Shown here one piece after another: positions 33,542 through 42,207 of a stretch of 64,000 bases of DNA. The DNA is from an uncultured bacterium (GTDB lineage Bacteria; Bacteroidota; Bacteroidia; Bacteroidales; Bacteroidaceae). The position numbers and the translations under genes were made by a program. Position 1 is the first letter of the stretch. Every line of letters starts with the position of its first letter. The stretch is from positions 1 to 64,000 of the forward strand of contig CAJMSE010000002.1 in the NCBI GenBank assembly GCA_905216025.1, in the 5' to 3' direction. The notes beneath the pieces were generated by a model, which did no database searches, was not told the origin of the DNA, and saw nothing but the letters and a program-made list of their open reading frames with translations.

Positions 33542-35125
33542 ATGAAAGCAAGATATTATTTGGCAGCAGCCATGATGGCCGGAGCGGTATCGGCAGTGGC
33601 TCAGGAGACTTACGAGAATGCTAACATAGCCACTGGCGACCTTAACGGAACGGCGCGTTATGTGGGTATGGGCGGCGCGATGGAAGCCCTCGGGGCAGAC
33701 ATCTCGACGATAGGTACAAACCCGGCGGGAATCGGCCTCTTCCGCCACTCCTCGGCAAACATGTCGTTCGGATTCGTCTCGCAGGGCGATGCAAAAGGCT
33801 TTGCCAACGGCAACGTCACCAATCTGAGTTTCGACCAGGCGGGTTTTGTATATTCGATGCGTACGGCAAAGAACTCGTTTATCAACTTCGCGTTCAACTA
33901 TCACAAGAGCCGCAACTTCAACCACATACTGAAGGCGGCAGGAAACCTTGCCGAAGGTGCGTCGCAGAACAAGGCATCGTATAACAAGGGAGCGGCAGCT
34001 TATGAACAAGGTTGGGACTTTGTATATATAGATAAGGATGAGATAGTGTCTGACGACTATGCTTTCAGCCAGACAGACTATCTGTATTACAACACGATAA
34101 TATACAATCCGTTAATCGATCCGAATAGCGTCTATGGCTATTACGGCTCTCAGATGTATATGATGGACAGGGCCAATACGGGTTATATAGGCGACTATGA
34201 CTTCAACCTGAGCGGCAATTTGAACGACCGTATATACCTCGGAGTGACGTTCGGAATACATGACGTGCACTATCGCGGATATTCCGAATACGCCGAACTG
34301 TTTGCCGGCAACGACGAGGGACTTGGCGGAGTGCTCATCGAAGACAACCGTGTGATTACCGGTACAGGATTCGACATAAAGGCGGGAGCAATATTCAGGC
34401 CTATCGCGGAGTCGCCCTTCCGCATCGGAGTGTCCGTCGCCACTCCCACGTGGTACGACCTTACGTCGCGAAACTATACCACGCTGTATGTCGACGATAT
34501 TGATGCAGACCCTGATCGCTATCGCGGACCGGGCTCACTGTCGATTGAAAACAGCTACGACTTCAAGCTGTATACTCCTTGGCGCTTCGGTCTGAGTCTC
34601 GGCCATACGGTGGGCAACTATCTGGCGCTGGGCGCTTCATACGAGTATGCCGACTATGGCAACCTCGACAGCCGCGTGAACGACGGCTACGACGCATACG
34701 GTTATGAGGAGAGCTCATCGGACAGGGCCATGAACGACCATACCGAGGCTACGCTGAAAGGCGTGTCCACGCTGAAGCTCGGTGCTGAGTTCAAGCCCGA
34801 TAAGGCATTCGCCGTGCGGTTGGGATTCAACTATGTGTCGCCGATGTACAACAGCAACGGCGTAAAGGACGGCACGCTCGCATCGTATGGAGTTACGGAC
34901 CAGTCGGCAACGGACGTCACAAACTGGAAGGATACATACCGCGTCACCGCCGGACTGGGCTACCGTGTAGACAAGCTCTCTCTCGACTTGGCCTATCAGT
35001 ACAGCCAGACAAACGGGCGTTTCCTTCCGTTCACCGATGTGCTTGACGCCTCGAACGTGGCCGAGGCGGTGGATGTGAGCAACAAGCGCCACCAGCTTCT
35101 CTTCACGATGGGCTACACGTTCTGA
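33542..35125 (+). CDS. Outer-membrane porin, OmpP1/FadL family
   Basis: A 527-aa protein with a signal peptide (ends AVSAVAQ). N-terminal TARYVGMGGAMEALGADISTIGTNPAGIGL is read here in parts and matches the FadL/TodX plug region (GGA..A...D......NPAG). The rest is alternating barrel strands ending in a C-terminal aromatic (MGYTF). Family members move hydrophobic compounds across the outer membrane; this substrate is unknown. It is probably co-transcribed with the preceding gene. Confidence 0.85.
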   Translation: MKARYYLAAAMMAGAVSAVAQETYENANIATGDLNGTARYVGMGGAMEALGADISTIGTNPAGIGLFRHSSANMSFGFVSQGDAKGFANGNVTNLSFDQAGFVYSMRTAKNSFINFAFNYHKSRNFNHILKAAGNLAEGASQNKASYNKGAAAYEQGWDFVYIDKDEIVSDDYAFSQTDYLYYNTIIYNPLIDPNSVYGYYGSQMYMMDRANTGYIGDYDFNLSGNLNDRIYLGVTFGIHDVHYRGYSEYAELFAGNDEGLGGVLIEDNRVITGTGFDIKAGAIFRPIAESPFRIGVSVATPTWYDLTSRNYTTLYVDDIDADPDRYRGPGSLSIENSYDFKLYTPWRFGLSLGHTVGNYLALGASYEYADYGNLDSRVNDGYDAYGYEESSSDRAMNDHTEATLKGVSTLKLGAEFKPDKAFAVRLGFNYVSPMYNSNGVKDGTLASYGVTDQSATDVTNWKDTYRVTAGLGYRVDKLSLDLAYQYSQTNGRFLPFTDVLDASNVAEAVDVSNKRHQLLFTMGYTF

Positions 35126-35149
35126 CCACGGCAGACGGCCGGAAACTGT

Positions 35150-35196
35150 AAACCGCATATTCACACCGTTTCATTCCCGGTGCGGATATGCGGTTT
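35150..35196. terminator. Hairpin between convergent porin and PqqD genes
   Basis: AAACCGCATAT (35150-35160) pairs with ATATGCGGTTT (35186-35196), and inner CACCG pairs with CGGTG. It can serve both converging transcripts. Confidence 0.65.
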
Positions 35197-35226
35197 CCGC
35201 TTTCTGTCGGCGGCCGTTCCGGATGC

Positions 35227-35496
35227 TTATTCCTCGACGATGCCGGCCTCAAGCCATTGCTTCCTGATGTCGAGGACATCCTTGCGGGCTGTCGCCTCGT
35301 CCACGTCGTACTCCTTCAGGAGCATGGCCGTGAGGTCGTCGTCGCCGAACTCGCGTCCCTGCACCTGCTGCCAGAGGTATGCAGCCGATTCGTTCATGCT
35401 TATAATCTTGCTGAAGTCGATGTTCTCCTTTCCCTCAGCCACAATTATCTGTTCTCCGCAGATGGAGCGCAGGTGAAATCCTTTCTTTGTTCTCAT
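35227..35496 (-). CDS. PqqD-family protein (RiPP recognition element)
   Basis: An 89-aa protein with the PqqD fold pattern: three short beta strands (FHLRSICGEQIIVAEG), then the helical MNESAAYLWQQVQG and the winged-helix end YDVDEATARKDVLDI. PqqD-like domains bind leader peptides of ribosomally made, modified peptides. It is last in a minus-strand run with an S24/S26 peptidase, an HprK-like kinase and a secreted protein. No precursor-peptide frame is visible in the 59-nt gap before it. No radical SAM enzyme is adjacent. Confidence 0.85.
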   Translation of the reverse strand: MRTKKGFHLRSICGEQIIVAEGKENIDFSKIISMNESAAYLWQQVQGREFGDDDLTAMLLKEYDVDEATARKDVLDIRKQWLEAGIVEE

Positions 35497-35555
35497 CTTT
35501 ATATTCAGTGTTTATTGGGTTGTCGTTGGTTGCTTACGGCCCGCTGCCTGGGCGG

Positions 35556-36053
35556 TCAGCTTCTTGCAAGGAGCAGCCGGTAGGCAAAGAGCAGGTATCT
35601 CCTGATGGGGTAGAGTCTTGTCCATACCCATGAGTATACGGCCCATTTGCGGCCGACTGTCATGTCTGCCACCTTGCGGCCCTTGCGGTAGAAGCCCGTC
35701 GCGAGTGCCTTCACGTCTTTTCGCTTGCATCTCTCGACGGCTATGTTGCCGTCGCCGCGCAGGGTGATGTCTTCTCCGTCAATGCTTATAATGCGGTGCA
35801 GGACGAAGCGCCCCGGTGCTATCTCGGCCAGCACGGCATCCCCGACGCTTATCTTTCCGGCCTTCTCGAGGATGGCCTTGTCGCGCCGGTCTTCCAAAAA
35901 CGGCCGCATGCTGTAGCCCCGTAGCGGTATCGTCACGGAGTGGCCCTCGTCTATCATCCTGACGACCTCGGGCAGAAACTCGGCATTTGCCATCTGTCTG
36001 GTTGTGCTCATGCTGTCTTTTCGGTTTGTAAACGGTTGCTTGTCCGGTTGCAT
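35556..36053 (-). CDS. S24/S26-type signal-peptidase-like protein
   Basis: 165 aa from the ATG at 36053, which directly abuts the previous stop; a start at 36011 (MSTTRQ) is possible and closer to the domain. GYSMRPFL carries the expected nucleophile Ser, VLHRIISI supplies His at the place of the SipW/Sec11 dyad, and LRGDGN matches the downstream GD box. So it looks like the Ser/His rather than the Ser/Lys subtype. The C-terminal ~30 residues are hydrophobic and basic (WAVYSWVWTRLYPIRRYLL), which may anchor it. It may process or release a modified peptide; this is inference. Confidence 0.75.
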   Translation of the reverse strand: MQPDKQPFTNRKDSMSTTRQMANAEFLPEVVRMIDEGHSVTIPLRGYSMRPFLEDRRDKAILEKAGKISVGDAVLAEIAPGRFVLHRIISIDGEDITLRGDGNIAVERCKRKDVKALATGFYRKGRKVADMTVGRKWAVYSWVWTRLYPIRRYLLFAYRLLLARS

Positions 36054-36959
36054 TCAGGCTTCTTCTCCGTTCCCTCCGGCCGTTATCGCGTCGTGGCAGA
36101 CGTGCGCGGCGTCTTCGTCCGGCAGGCAGTGCATCGTGTATACGGGCACCGATTCGATGATTCTGGTTATCGTATCACATATATTATTGTATATGGTCGA
36201 ATCCCATTTCATCGACGAGCACGATGGAAGCAGCGTGGCAAAAGCCTGTATTGTGCGCAGTCTTTCGATGCGGTTTGCCGGTGCCCTCTCTATCTTCGTT
36301 ATCGCACCGAGCCTTGTTTTCACGTTCCTGTAGCACGGAGTCTTGCCGCTCCACGGCGAGCCGAACAGGTAAACGCGGCCTTCGATGACCCTCACGATGG
36401 GGTTGTCGTCGTTTATAAGGTCCGTGTCGGGTATGTGCTTGAGCCACAGGGAGGAGTGCGTGCTCTTTCCCGTGCCGCTCTTTGCGATGAAAGGATACGA
36501 CAGTCCGCCGTGGCGCACGCATGAGGCGTGTATCAGCAGGGTGTCGTAGAAACTTGCCCTGAACGCAAATATCAGCATGACGGCATCGTTGAGGCCGAAC
36601 GCCCGCATGGCCGTGGTGCCGTTGAGGGCACACTCGCACCTGCTGAAATCCTTGTTGGTCTTCAGCAGGCAGCAGTCATGGCCGTGTATGTTCCTGATGA
36701 TATACTGGTAGCCGCCGTCCGGGAGGAGGTAGACGAGCGTGTCGCCGTTACCCGTGTCGAACTTGCGGATGAGTTCCCGCTCGCGGGAGGCGTGCAGGTT
36801 GTCGTCTACGTGGAGTGTGAACAAGAACTCTCCGCCATCATCTGCGTTGTCAGTGAAGGCGGAGTAGGAGGGTAGAAGCTGTACGGAGTTCTTCTCCGTG
36901 CTTTCGAATGAGATGGCTATGCGGAAGCCGGCGATACGGAACAGGTGCTGCTCTTTCAT
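36054..36959 (-). CDS. HprK-like kinase (HPr-rel type)
   Basis: A 301-aa protein. The C-terminal half has a P-loop FIAKSGTGKST, INDDNPIV (Walker-B-like acidic pair) and LFGSPWSGK, resembling the HPr kinase / PEP-carboxykinase-like fold. The N-terminal half is family-specific. Such HprK-related proteins occur with PqqD-like proteins in the HPr-rel-A type clusters, where the kinase may phosphorylate a peptide or small protein. There is no HPr gene nearby. Its start overlaps the stop of the upstream secreted-protein gene by 4 nt. Confidence 0.78.
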   Translation of the reverse strand: MKEQHLFRIAGFRIAISFESTEKNSVQLLPSYSAFTDNADDGGEFLFTLHVDDNLHASRERELIRKFDTGNGDTLVYLLPDGGYQYIIRNIHGHDCCLLKTNKDFSRCECALNGTTAMRAFGLNDAVMLIFAFRASFYDTLLIHASCVRHGGLSYPFIAKSGTGKSTHSSLWLKHIPDTDLINDDNPIVRVIEGRVYLFGSPWSGKTPCYRNVKTRLGAITKIERAPANRIERLRTIQAFATLLPSCSSMKWDSTIYNNICDTITRIIESVPVYTMHCLPDEDAAHVCHDAITAGGNGEEA

Positions 36960-37390
36960 TCCTCTTCAGCTATTCCCATGTCTACCGGCTTGAACATGAA
37001 GTCTCTTCCGTCGATATATCTGACGTCGTACATGTCCTTGGCCTTTACCGTATACTTCTTCTTCAGTTTCAGAAAGGCCTTCTCTATGTCCTTCTTCTTG
37101 CGCTCGTAGAATACGATGCACGTCCTTGCCGGCTGTCCCTGCTTGTGCGTGAAGTAGTCTTTCAGCTGGTAGGAGTAGTTCTCGCGGCCGAGCAGGAACT
37201 TCGTCTTGCTGTCTATCCAAGTGCTGTCTATGGCCTGAACGTTTGTGAAGTAGACCACAGAGTCGGTGAAAGAGGCGGAGAATCCGAAGATGTAGGCCTC
37301 CGGAATCATTTTCCTTTTTGCGGAAACGTCGCCCGCGGCGAAAGCCGATGCGAGCATCATTGCGGCTGCAATGTATTTCAATGATTTCAT
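36956..37390 (-). CDS. Small secreted protein of unknown function
   Basis: A 144-aa protein with a signal peptide (MKSLKYIAAAMMLASAFAA; cleavage near DVSA). The mature part is basic-acidic mixed and helical near KKDIEKAFLKLKKKY. I do not recognise it. It starts 7 nt after the rpoD stop and overlaps the HprK-like gene by 4 nt, so it is physically and translationally tied to both. Confidence 0.65.
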   Translation of the reverse strand: MKSLKYIAAAMMLASAFAAGDVSAKRKMIPEAYIFGFSASFTDSVVYFTNVQAIDSTWIDSKTKFLLGRENYSYQLKDYFTHKQGQPARTCIVFYERKKKDIEKAFLKLKKKYTVKAKDMYDVRYIDGRDFMFKPVDMGIAEEE

Positions 37391-37397
37391 TGTTGGT

Positions 37398-38261
37398 TTA
37401 TTGTCCTAAGTAATATTTTAACTGTTTATTGTTCGTATTGTTCCTCAAATGCCTGATGGCCTTTTCCTTTATCTGCCTCACGCGTTCCCGGGTAAGCCCC
37501 ATCTTGGTGCCTATCTCATCGAGAGTCATTTCCTGGCAGTTGATGCCGAAGAACGATTCAATGACCTCGCGTTCGCGCTTGTTGAGGCATTGGAGCACGT
37601 TGTCGATCTCGGTGCGGAGCGACTCGAGCACCAGCAGCCTGTCCGTCGTTGCCGAGTCGCTGCCCTGCATGGTGTCGATGAGGTTCGTCGTTTCGCCGTC
37701 GGCAAGCGGGGCGTCGGCCGATATGTGCCTTATGTTTGCCATGAGCATGTCGTCTATCTTGTCTTCCGGCATGTTGACACGTTCCGAAATCTCCTTTGAC
37801 GACGGCCGCCGCTCATGCTCCTGCTCAAACCTGTTGAGCTCCTTGGTTATTCTGTTGACGTTGCCTATCTGGTTGAGGGGCAGCCTCACCATGCGGCTCT
37901 GCTCCGCAATGGCCTGCAGGATGCTCTGCCTTATCCACCACACAGCGTATGATATGAACTTGAAACCGCGCGTCTCGTCAAACTTCTCGGCAGCCTTTAT
38001 CAGGCCTACGTTACCTTCGTTGATGAGGTCGGGCAGGCTCAGTCCCTGGTTCTGGTATTGTTTCGCTACGGAGACGACAAACCGGAGATTGGCTTTCGTC
38101 AGCTTTTCGAGGGCCTTACGGTCGCCGTTGTGTATTCTCCGGGCAAGTTCCACCTCTTCCTCCACGGATATCATCTCTTCCTTTCCTATCTCCTGAAGGT
38201 ACTTGTCGAGTGACGCGTTCTCCCTGTTAGTGATGGACTTGTTGATTTTCAGTTGTCTCAT
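37398..38261 (-). CDS. rpoD: Primary RNA polymerase sigma factor
   Basis: A 287-aa sigma-70 protein of the short Bacteroidetes type without region 1.1. Region 1.2 is near the N-terminus (SLDKYLQEIG); region 2 includes NLRFVVSVAKQY, DLINEGNVGLIKAAEKFD and FISYAVWWIRQSI; region 3 EQEHERRPSSKEIS; region 4 MTLDEIGTKMGLTRERVRQI. The start at 38261 (MRQLKINKSITN) gives the canonical N-terminus. It has a consensus promoter and is the first gene of a minus-strand run continuing into the HprK/PqqD set. Confidence 0.95.
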   Translation of the reverse strand: MRQLKINKSITNRENASLDKYLQEIGKEEMISVEEEVELARRIHNGDRKALEKLTKANLRFVVSVAKQYQNQGLSLPDLINEGNVGLIKAAEKFDETRGFKFISYAVWWIRQSILQAIAEQSRMVRLPLNQIGNVNRITKELNRFEQEHERRPSSKEISERVNMPEDKIDDMLMANIRHISADAPLADGETTNLIDTMQGSDSATTDRLLVLESLRTEIDNVLQCLNKREREVIESFFGINCQEMTLDEIGTKMGLTRERVRQIKEKAIRHLRNNTNNKQLKYYLGQ

Positions 38262-38285
38262 AGTGTGATGGTTTGGTTGTTGTTG

Positions 38286-38316
38286 CAAAGTTAAAGTATT
38301 TTTCTGAGAAAGCCAA
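38286..38316 (-). promoter_or_regulatory. Consensus promoter of rpoD
   Basis: Minus strand TTG (38314-38316), 20-nt spacer, TAACTTTG (38286-38293), 24 nt before the rpoD ATG. Confidence 0.7.
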
Positions 38317-38344
38317 TTAATATGGCCAAAAAGTAGGAAAGCAA

Positions 38345-38396
38345 CGAGGTGGAAGGCCTGCCCTTCGTGTTTGTCTCATGGCAGTCTTCCACCTCG
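38345..38396 (-). terminator. Hairpin after htrA
   Basis: CGAGGTGGAA (38345-38354) pairs with TTCCACCTCG (38387-38396), with further pairing of CTGCC and GGCAG inside. No strong U tract. It separates htrA from rpoD. Confidence 0.65.
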
Positions 38397-38421
38397 GCTC
38401 AGTTCCGTCGGTCGACGGGGC

Positions 38422-39879
38422 TTATTCGTTTTGCAGCGGCACTGCGAAGTATGCCTTCTTGCCGGTGGGGTAGATGCCCTGGATGTACAGTACGGGGTCT
38501 TTGCTTGTCGAAGCGTCCTTCACAACCTTCTGCATATCGTCTATACTCTTGATTGTTTCGTCGTTCGCTTTCTGGATGATGAAGCCCCGGCTGATGCCGG
38601 CCTCCTTGAGTTTGCCGTTGTTCACCTTCATCACCTCGATGCCGTAGCTTATTCCGAGCTGCTTCTTCTGTGCGTCGGTGACCTCGCGGAAGTTTGCTCC
38701 GAGCACGTCGAGATCGGCATTCTTCACTATCTTGGTGTTGCCCTGCTCGTTCTTCAGTGTGACGGTCTCGGTGTGTTTCTTCTTGTCTCGCAGGTATGTC
38801 AGCGAGAGCTTGTCGCCCGGGCGCTTCTTGTTCACTATTTCCTGGAGCTCGGCCATGCGTGTCACTTTCTGTCCGTCGGCTGCTATGATGACGTCGCCGC
38901 TCTTGATGCCGGCGTCGTATGCCGCGCCGTCGTCCATCACCTTGTCCACGTATATGCCTTCCATCGTGCCGAGGTCAATCTCCTTGCCCTGCTCCTTCTG
39001 GCTGTCGACATAGTTCTTCACGTCGCCGCCCTGGATGCCTATCCATGCGCGCTGCACCGTGCCGTACTGCTTGAGGTCGTCCACCACCTTATTCATTATA
39101 GTGGTGGGGATGGCGAATCCGTAGCCGCTGTACGAGCCGGTCTGCGAGTACAGCATGGCGTTCACGCCCACGAGCTCACCCCGTGTGTTGACGAGGGCGC
39201 CGCCCGAGTTACCCGCATTGATGGCCGCGTCGGTCTGGATGAACGACTCTACGCTGTTAGCGCCGAGCGAACGGGCCTTCGCACTGACGATGCCGGCCGT
39301 CACGGTGTTGTTCAGTCCGAGCGGGTTGCCCACTGCGAGCACCCATTCTCCGACCTTGATGTTCTCGCTGTTGGCTATCGTTATCGCCGGCAGGTTCTTG
39401 CCGTCAATCTTTATCAGGGCGAGGTCGGTGACCTTGTCGGTGCCCACTATCCTTGCGGAGAATTCCTTGTTGTCGTTCAGTGTGACGGTGAGCTCGTCGG
39501 CTCCCTCAACCACGTGGTTGTTCGTCACGATGTATCCGTCGGCCGAGATGATTACGCCCGAGCCTGAAGCGGTCTTCCTCGGTGTCTGCACCTGCCGCTT
39601 CTGCGTGCCTCCGTTGCCTCGTCCGAAGAATCCGCCGAACGGGTCTGAGAAGAAATCGCTGAACGGGTCGCTCTGCACCTCTACGGTCTTGACCTTGCTG
39701 TTCTGTACATATTTGATGTGCACCACCGACGGCAGGGCCTTCTCGGCTGCGTAGGTGAGGTCTACCGGCTGGCCTGCCGGCACGGGAGTGGCTGCCCCTG
39801 CCTTGTTGAAGGCGGCAACCGAAAATACAATTGCTACCAGACTGGTAGCAGCTAAAAGGTAATTTACAATCTTTTTCAT
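38422..39879 (-). CDS. Periplasmic serine protease HtrA/DegP
   Basis: About 485 aa, starting with MKKIVNYLLAATS (an ATG one codon upstream is equally possible). Signal peptide, then a trypsin-like domain with the triad His in VTNNHVV, Asp in VTDLALIKID and Ser in NAGNSGGALV, followed by two PDZ domains (around YVDKVMDDGAAYDAGIKSGD and the C-terminal ISRGFIIQKAND). A Phe/Gly/Asp-rich loop (DPFSDFFSDPFGGFFGRG) precedes the protease as in many HtrA proteins. It degrades or refolds damaged envelope proteins. Confidence 0.93.
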   Translation of the reverse strand: MKKIVNYLLAATSLVAIVFSVAAFNKAGAATPVPAGQPVDLTYAAEKALPSVVHIKYVQNSKVKTVEVQSDPFSDFFSDPFGGFFGRGNGGTQKRQVQTPRKTASGSGVIISADGYIVTNNHVVEGADELTVTLNDNKEFSARIVGTDKVTDLALIKIDGKNLPAITIANSENIKVGEWVLAVGNPLGLNNTVTAGIVSAKARSLGANSVESFIQTDAAINAGNSGGALVNTRGELVGVNAMLYSQTGSYSGYGFAIPTTIMNKVVDDLKQYGTVQRAWIGIQGGDVKNYVDSQKEQGKEIDLGTMEGIYVDKVMDDGAAYDAGIKSGDVIIAADGQKVTRMAELQEIVNKKRPGDKLSLTYLRDKKKHTETVTLKNEQGNTKIVKNADLDVLGANFREVTDAQKKQLGISYGIEVMKVNNGKLKEAGISRGFIIQKANDETIKSIDDMQKVVKDASTSKDPVLYIQGIYPTGKKAYFAVPLQNE

Positions 39880-39939
39880 CATAAAAAACATTTCTATTAT
39901 GTATTAATATTTAATGAGTCTCGCTCGTTTTAAGTTGTG

Positions 39940-39947
39940 CAAATATA
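39940..39947 (-). promoter_or_regulatory. Putative -7 box of htrA
   Basis: Minus strand TATATTTG, 60 nt upstream of the start. No clear -33. Confidence 0.45.
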
Positions 39948-40117
39948 GCGTCAAAAATCTTTTTACTGACATTTTGTCGTGTTTATTTGTTGCTATTTAA
40001 CAGTTGGAAAAGTCCCGTTAACGGCTGTTTGCGTGGCCGCTGCGTTTTTTTACAAATCTTTAATAACGCTTCCGGCGGTTAAATGTGCCGCCGTGGGTTT
40101 AATATCTTGCCCGTTTC

Positions 40118-40148
40118 TTTGCCGTTTCATTAAATTGATGTACTTTTG
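40118..40148 (+). promoter_or_regulatory. Consensus promoter of RNase P RNA
   Basis: TTTG (40118-40121), 19-nt spacer, TACTTTTG (40141-40148). The RNA is predicted to begin 6-7 nt later. Confidence 0.75.
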
Positions 40149-40154
40149 CAGCAT

Positions 40155-40529
40155 GAAAGCAGTGCTCCGGCCTGTCGCCGGCACCATATTTACGGTGCGG
40201 GAGGAAAGTCCGGGCAGCGCAGGGCGCCCAGCTTCTGAAAGTGGAAGCCATTGGTGACAGTGGAATATGGCAGAAGAAAATAACCGCCGTGCCGCAAGGT
40301 GCGGTAAGGGTGAGAAGGTGGTGTAAGAGACCACCGGCCGGCGGGTGATCGCCGGGCCGTGCCATTCTGGGGCTGCAAGTTCGCGTATACCGTCGTCTGA
40401 GGGCTGCCCGCCCGACTCACTCCGACGGAGGGTAGAATGCTCAAGTTGCATGGCGACATGCAATTTAGATAAATGACAGGCACCGCCGTAACGGCGGTAC
40501 AGAACCCGGCTTACAGGTGCAGTGCTTTC
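40155..40529 (+). ncRNA. rnpB: RNase P RNA (class A)
   Basis: The RNA carries the universal RNase P core: GAGGAAAGTCCGGGC near the 5' end and ACAGAACCCGGCTTACAG near the 3' end, which pair to form P4 and neighbours. P1 is formed by GAAAGCA at the 5' end (40155) and TGCTTTC at the 3' end (to 40529). A T run follows (40530-40537), giving termination. The ~375-nt length is normal for bacterial type A. It cleaves tRNA 5' leaders together with the RnpA protein. Confidence 0.95.
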
Positions 40530-40563
40530 TTTTTTTATTGGCATAACGCATCCTTTACATATT

Positions 40564-41883
40564 ATGAAAGATTTTGCAGGGCGTATGATGAGGTTTCTCA
40601 AGACCGGAATATGGCAGGTTTCGCCTGCCGACGTCCCTCCCATGCGCTATCTATTGTACAGCATCATCAAGAAACTGCTCATCACCGTGCGCTTCTTCAC
40701 CACCAAGCGGGTGATGAGTCATGCTGCAGCCCTCACTTACTCCACGCTCCTTGCCATAGTGCCCATACTGGCGGTGGTGTTCGCCATTGCCCGCGGCTTC
40801 GGCTACAACAAGTACATCGAGGTGTGGTTCAGGGGCGCGTTCGAGTCGCAGCCGCAGGCCGCGGATACCATAGTGGGCTTCGTCAACAGCTATCTCGTGC
40901 ATACGAAGAGCGGTGTCTTCCTCGGCGTGGGCCTCGTCTTCATGCTCTATACCGTGCTCATGCTTATCAGCAACATAGAGCTGACCTTCAATGAGATATG
41001 GCAGGTTAAGAAGCCGCGCAGCATCTTCCGCACCTTTACGGACTATCTGGCCATGCTGCTCATGTGCCCCATCATCATCGTCATCACCTCCGGACTTTCC
41101 ATCTTCATAGCCACCGTGGCCGGAAGCATGCCAGATATCATGCTTCTCGGGCCGATGATGCGCTTCTTCATCGCGCTTCTTCCCTACATCCTGATGTCCG
41201 CCATGTTCATCGGCCTCTACGTGTTCATGCCCAACACCCATGTGAAGGTGCGCTACGTGATTGTTCCCGGAATCATCGCAGGCGTGGCGATGCAGTGGCT
41301 CCAGCTGTTCTATATCCACTCGCAGATGTGGGTAAGCAGCTACAACGCCATATACGGCTCGTTTGCCGCGCTGCCACTCTTCATGCTGTGGATGCAGATA
41401 TCGTGGACCATCTGCCTCTTCGGGGCAACCCTCTCGTATGCCAACCAAAACCTCAGCTACTACGACTACGACGCCCGCACGGCCGACATAAGCCACCGCT
41501 ACCGCATCATGCTCTGCGCCGTGATTGCCTCGCGCATCTGCCGTCGGTTCGCCGTGGGGCAGCGGCCGTACACTGCTCTCGAACTGAAGGTGGAGACCGG
41601 GATACCCATACGCGTGGTGAACGACCTGCTCTACGACATGATAGACGCAGGAATGCTCATCGAAGTGTCGTCTGACGAGAAAGGCGAGCAGTCGCAGTTC
41701 GTGCCGGCCGAGAGCATCGAGAACCTCAGTCTCGGAGTCCTTATAGACCGTCTTGAGGCGCGCGGGCAGTGGAAACTGGATATGAACCTTGACGCCTTAT
41801 TCAACGAGAACTGGCTGAAAGCGCTGGAAATGAGGCATTCATACCTTGAGGAGACAAGGCAGATACTGCTCAAGGACCTTTGA
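40564..41883 (+). CDS. YihY/BrkB-family membrane protein
   Basis: A 439-aa inner-membrane protein from the ATG at 40564, starting just after rnpB. About six helices lie between residues ~55 and 295, with family motifs ALTYSTLLAIVPILAVVFA near the start and YGSFAALPLFMLWMQISW near the end. The C-terminal ~130 residues are soluble and resemble a winged-helix-like domain (YTALELKVETGIPIRVVNDLL), as in the Bacteroidetes members. Once annotated as ribonuclease BN, the family has no proven activity. Confidence 0.9.
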   Translation: MKDFAGRMMRFLKTGIWQVSPADVPPMRYLLYSIIKKLLITVRFFTTKRVMSHAAALTYSTLLAIVPILAVVFAIARGFGYNKYIEVWFRGAFESQPQAADTIVGFVNSYLVHTKSGVFLGVGLVFMLYTVLMLISNIELTFNEIWQVKKPRSIFRTFTDYLAMLLMCPIIIVITSGLSIFIATVAGSMPDIMLLGPMMRFFIALLPYILMSAMFIGLYVFMPNTHVKVRYVIVPGIIAGVAMQWLQLFYIHSQMWVSSYNAIYGSFAALPLFMLWMQISWTICLFGATLSYANQNLSYYDYDARTADISHRYRIMLCAVIASRICRRFAVGQRPYTALELKVETGIPIRVVNDLLYDMIDAGMLIEVSSDEKGEQSQFVPAESIENLSLGVLIDRLEARGQWKLDMNLDALFNENWLKALEMRHSYLEETRQILLKDL

Positions 41884-41984
41884 ATGCCGCCGTTGCCGAT
41901 ATTCTTCTGATTGTTATTGCCTGCGCGGTGAAAACGGCCGTGCTGCCCTGCCGCGTTACAATGGATAGCCCGCGACGGTGCCAC

Positions 41985-42145
41985 GAGGCCGTTTTGACGA
42001 TGTAACGGGTAGGGTTTGACGGTGCATCGGACAGTCCGTGACGTGGTTGTGATTGCTTTCAAAAGTGTTTTTGAGAGCTACCAAAAGTGTTTTTGAGAAC
42101 TAAGCCAAAGGCTTTTGAGAGCTAAGCAAAGTGTTTTGATAGCCG
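41985..42145 (+). repeat. Intergenic repeat family, copy B
   Basis: Starts GAGGCCGTTTTGACGATG, has the central GGGTAGGGTTTGACGGTGC shared closely with copy A, and ends with about four ~22-bp units (from 42058, 42081, 42105 and 42123) carrying TCAAAAGTGTTTTTGA variants. It lies in the 324-bp gap after the YihY gene, immediately before a bidirectional terminator. Confidence 0.75.
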
Positions 42146-42156
42146 GCAAAAAAATA

Positions 42157-42193
42157 AGGGGCATATCTCCGGCCGGTCCGGAGATATGCCCCT
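42157..42193. terminator. Perfect bidirectional terminator
   Basis: Sixteen-base arms (42157-42172 and 42178-42193) pair perfectly around CCGGT. A T-rich run follows on the plus side and an A run precedes it, which becomes a T run on the minus strand. It serves the convergent genes ending at 41883 and 42208. Confidence 0.9.
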
Positions 42194-42207
42194 GCTTTTT
42201 ATGTGCG

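Noticed and set aside
40050..40643. Minus-strand frame across RNase P RNA
   Set aside because: The region is a structured RNA with universal core sequences.
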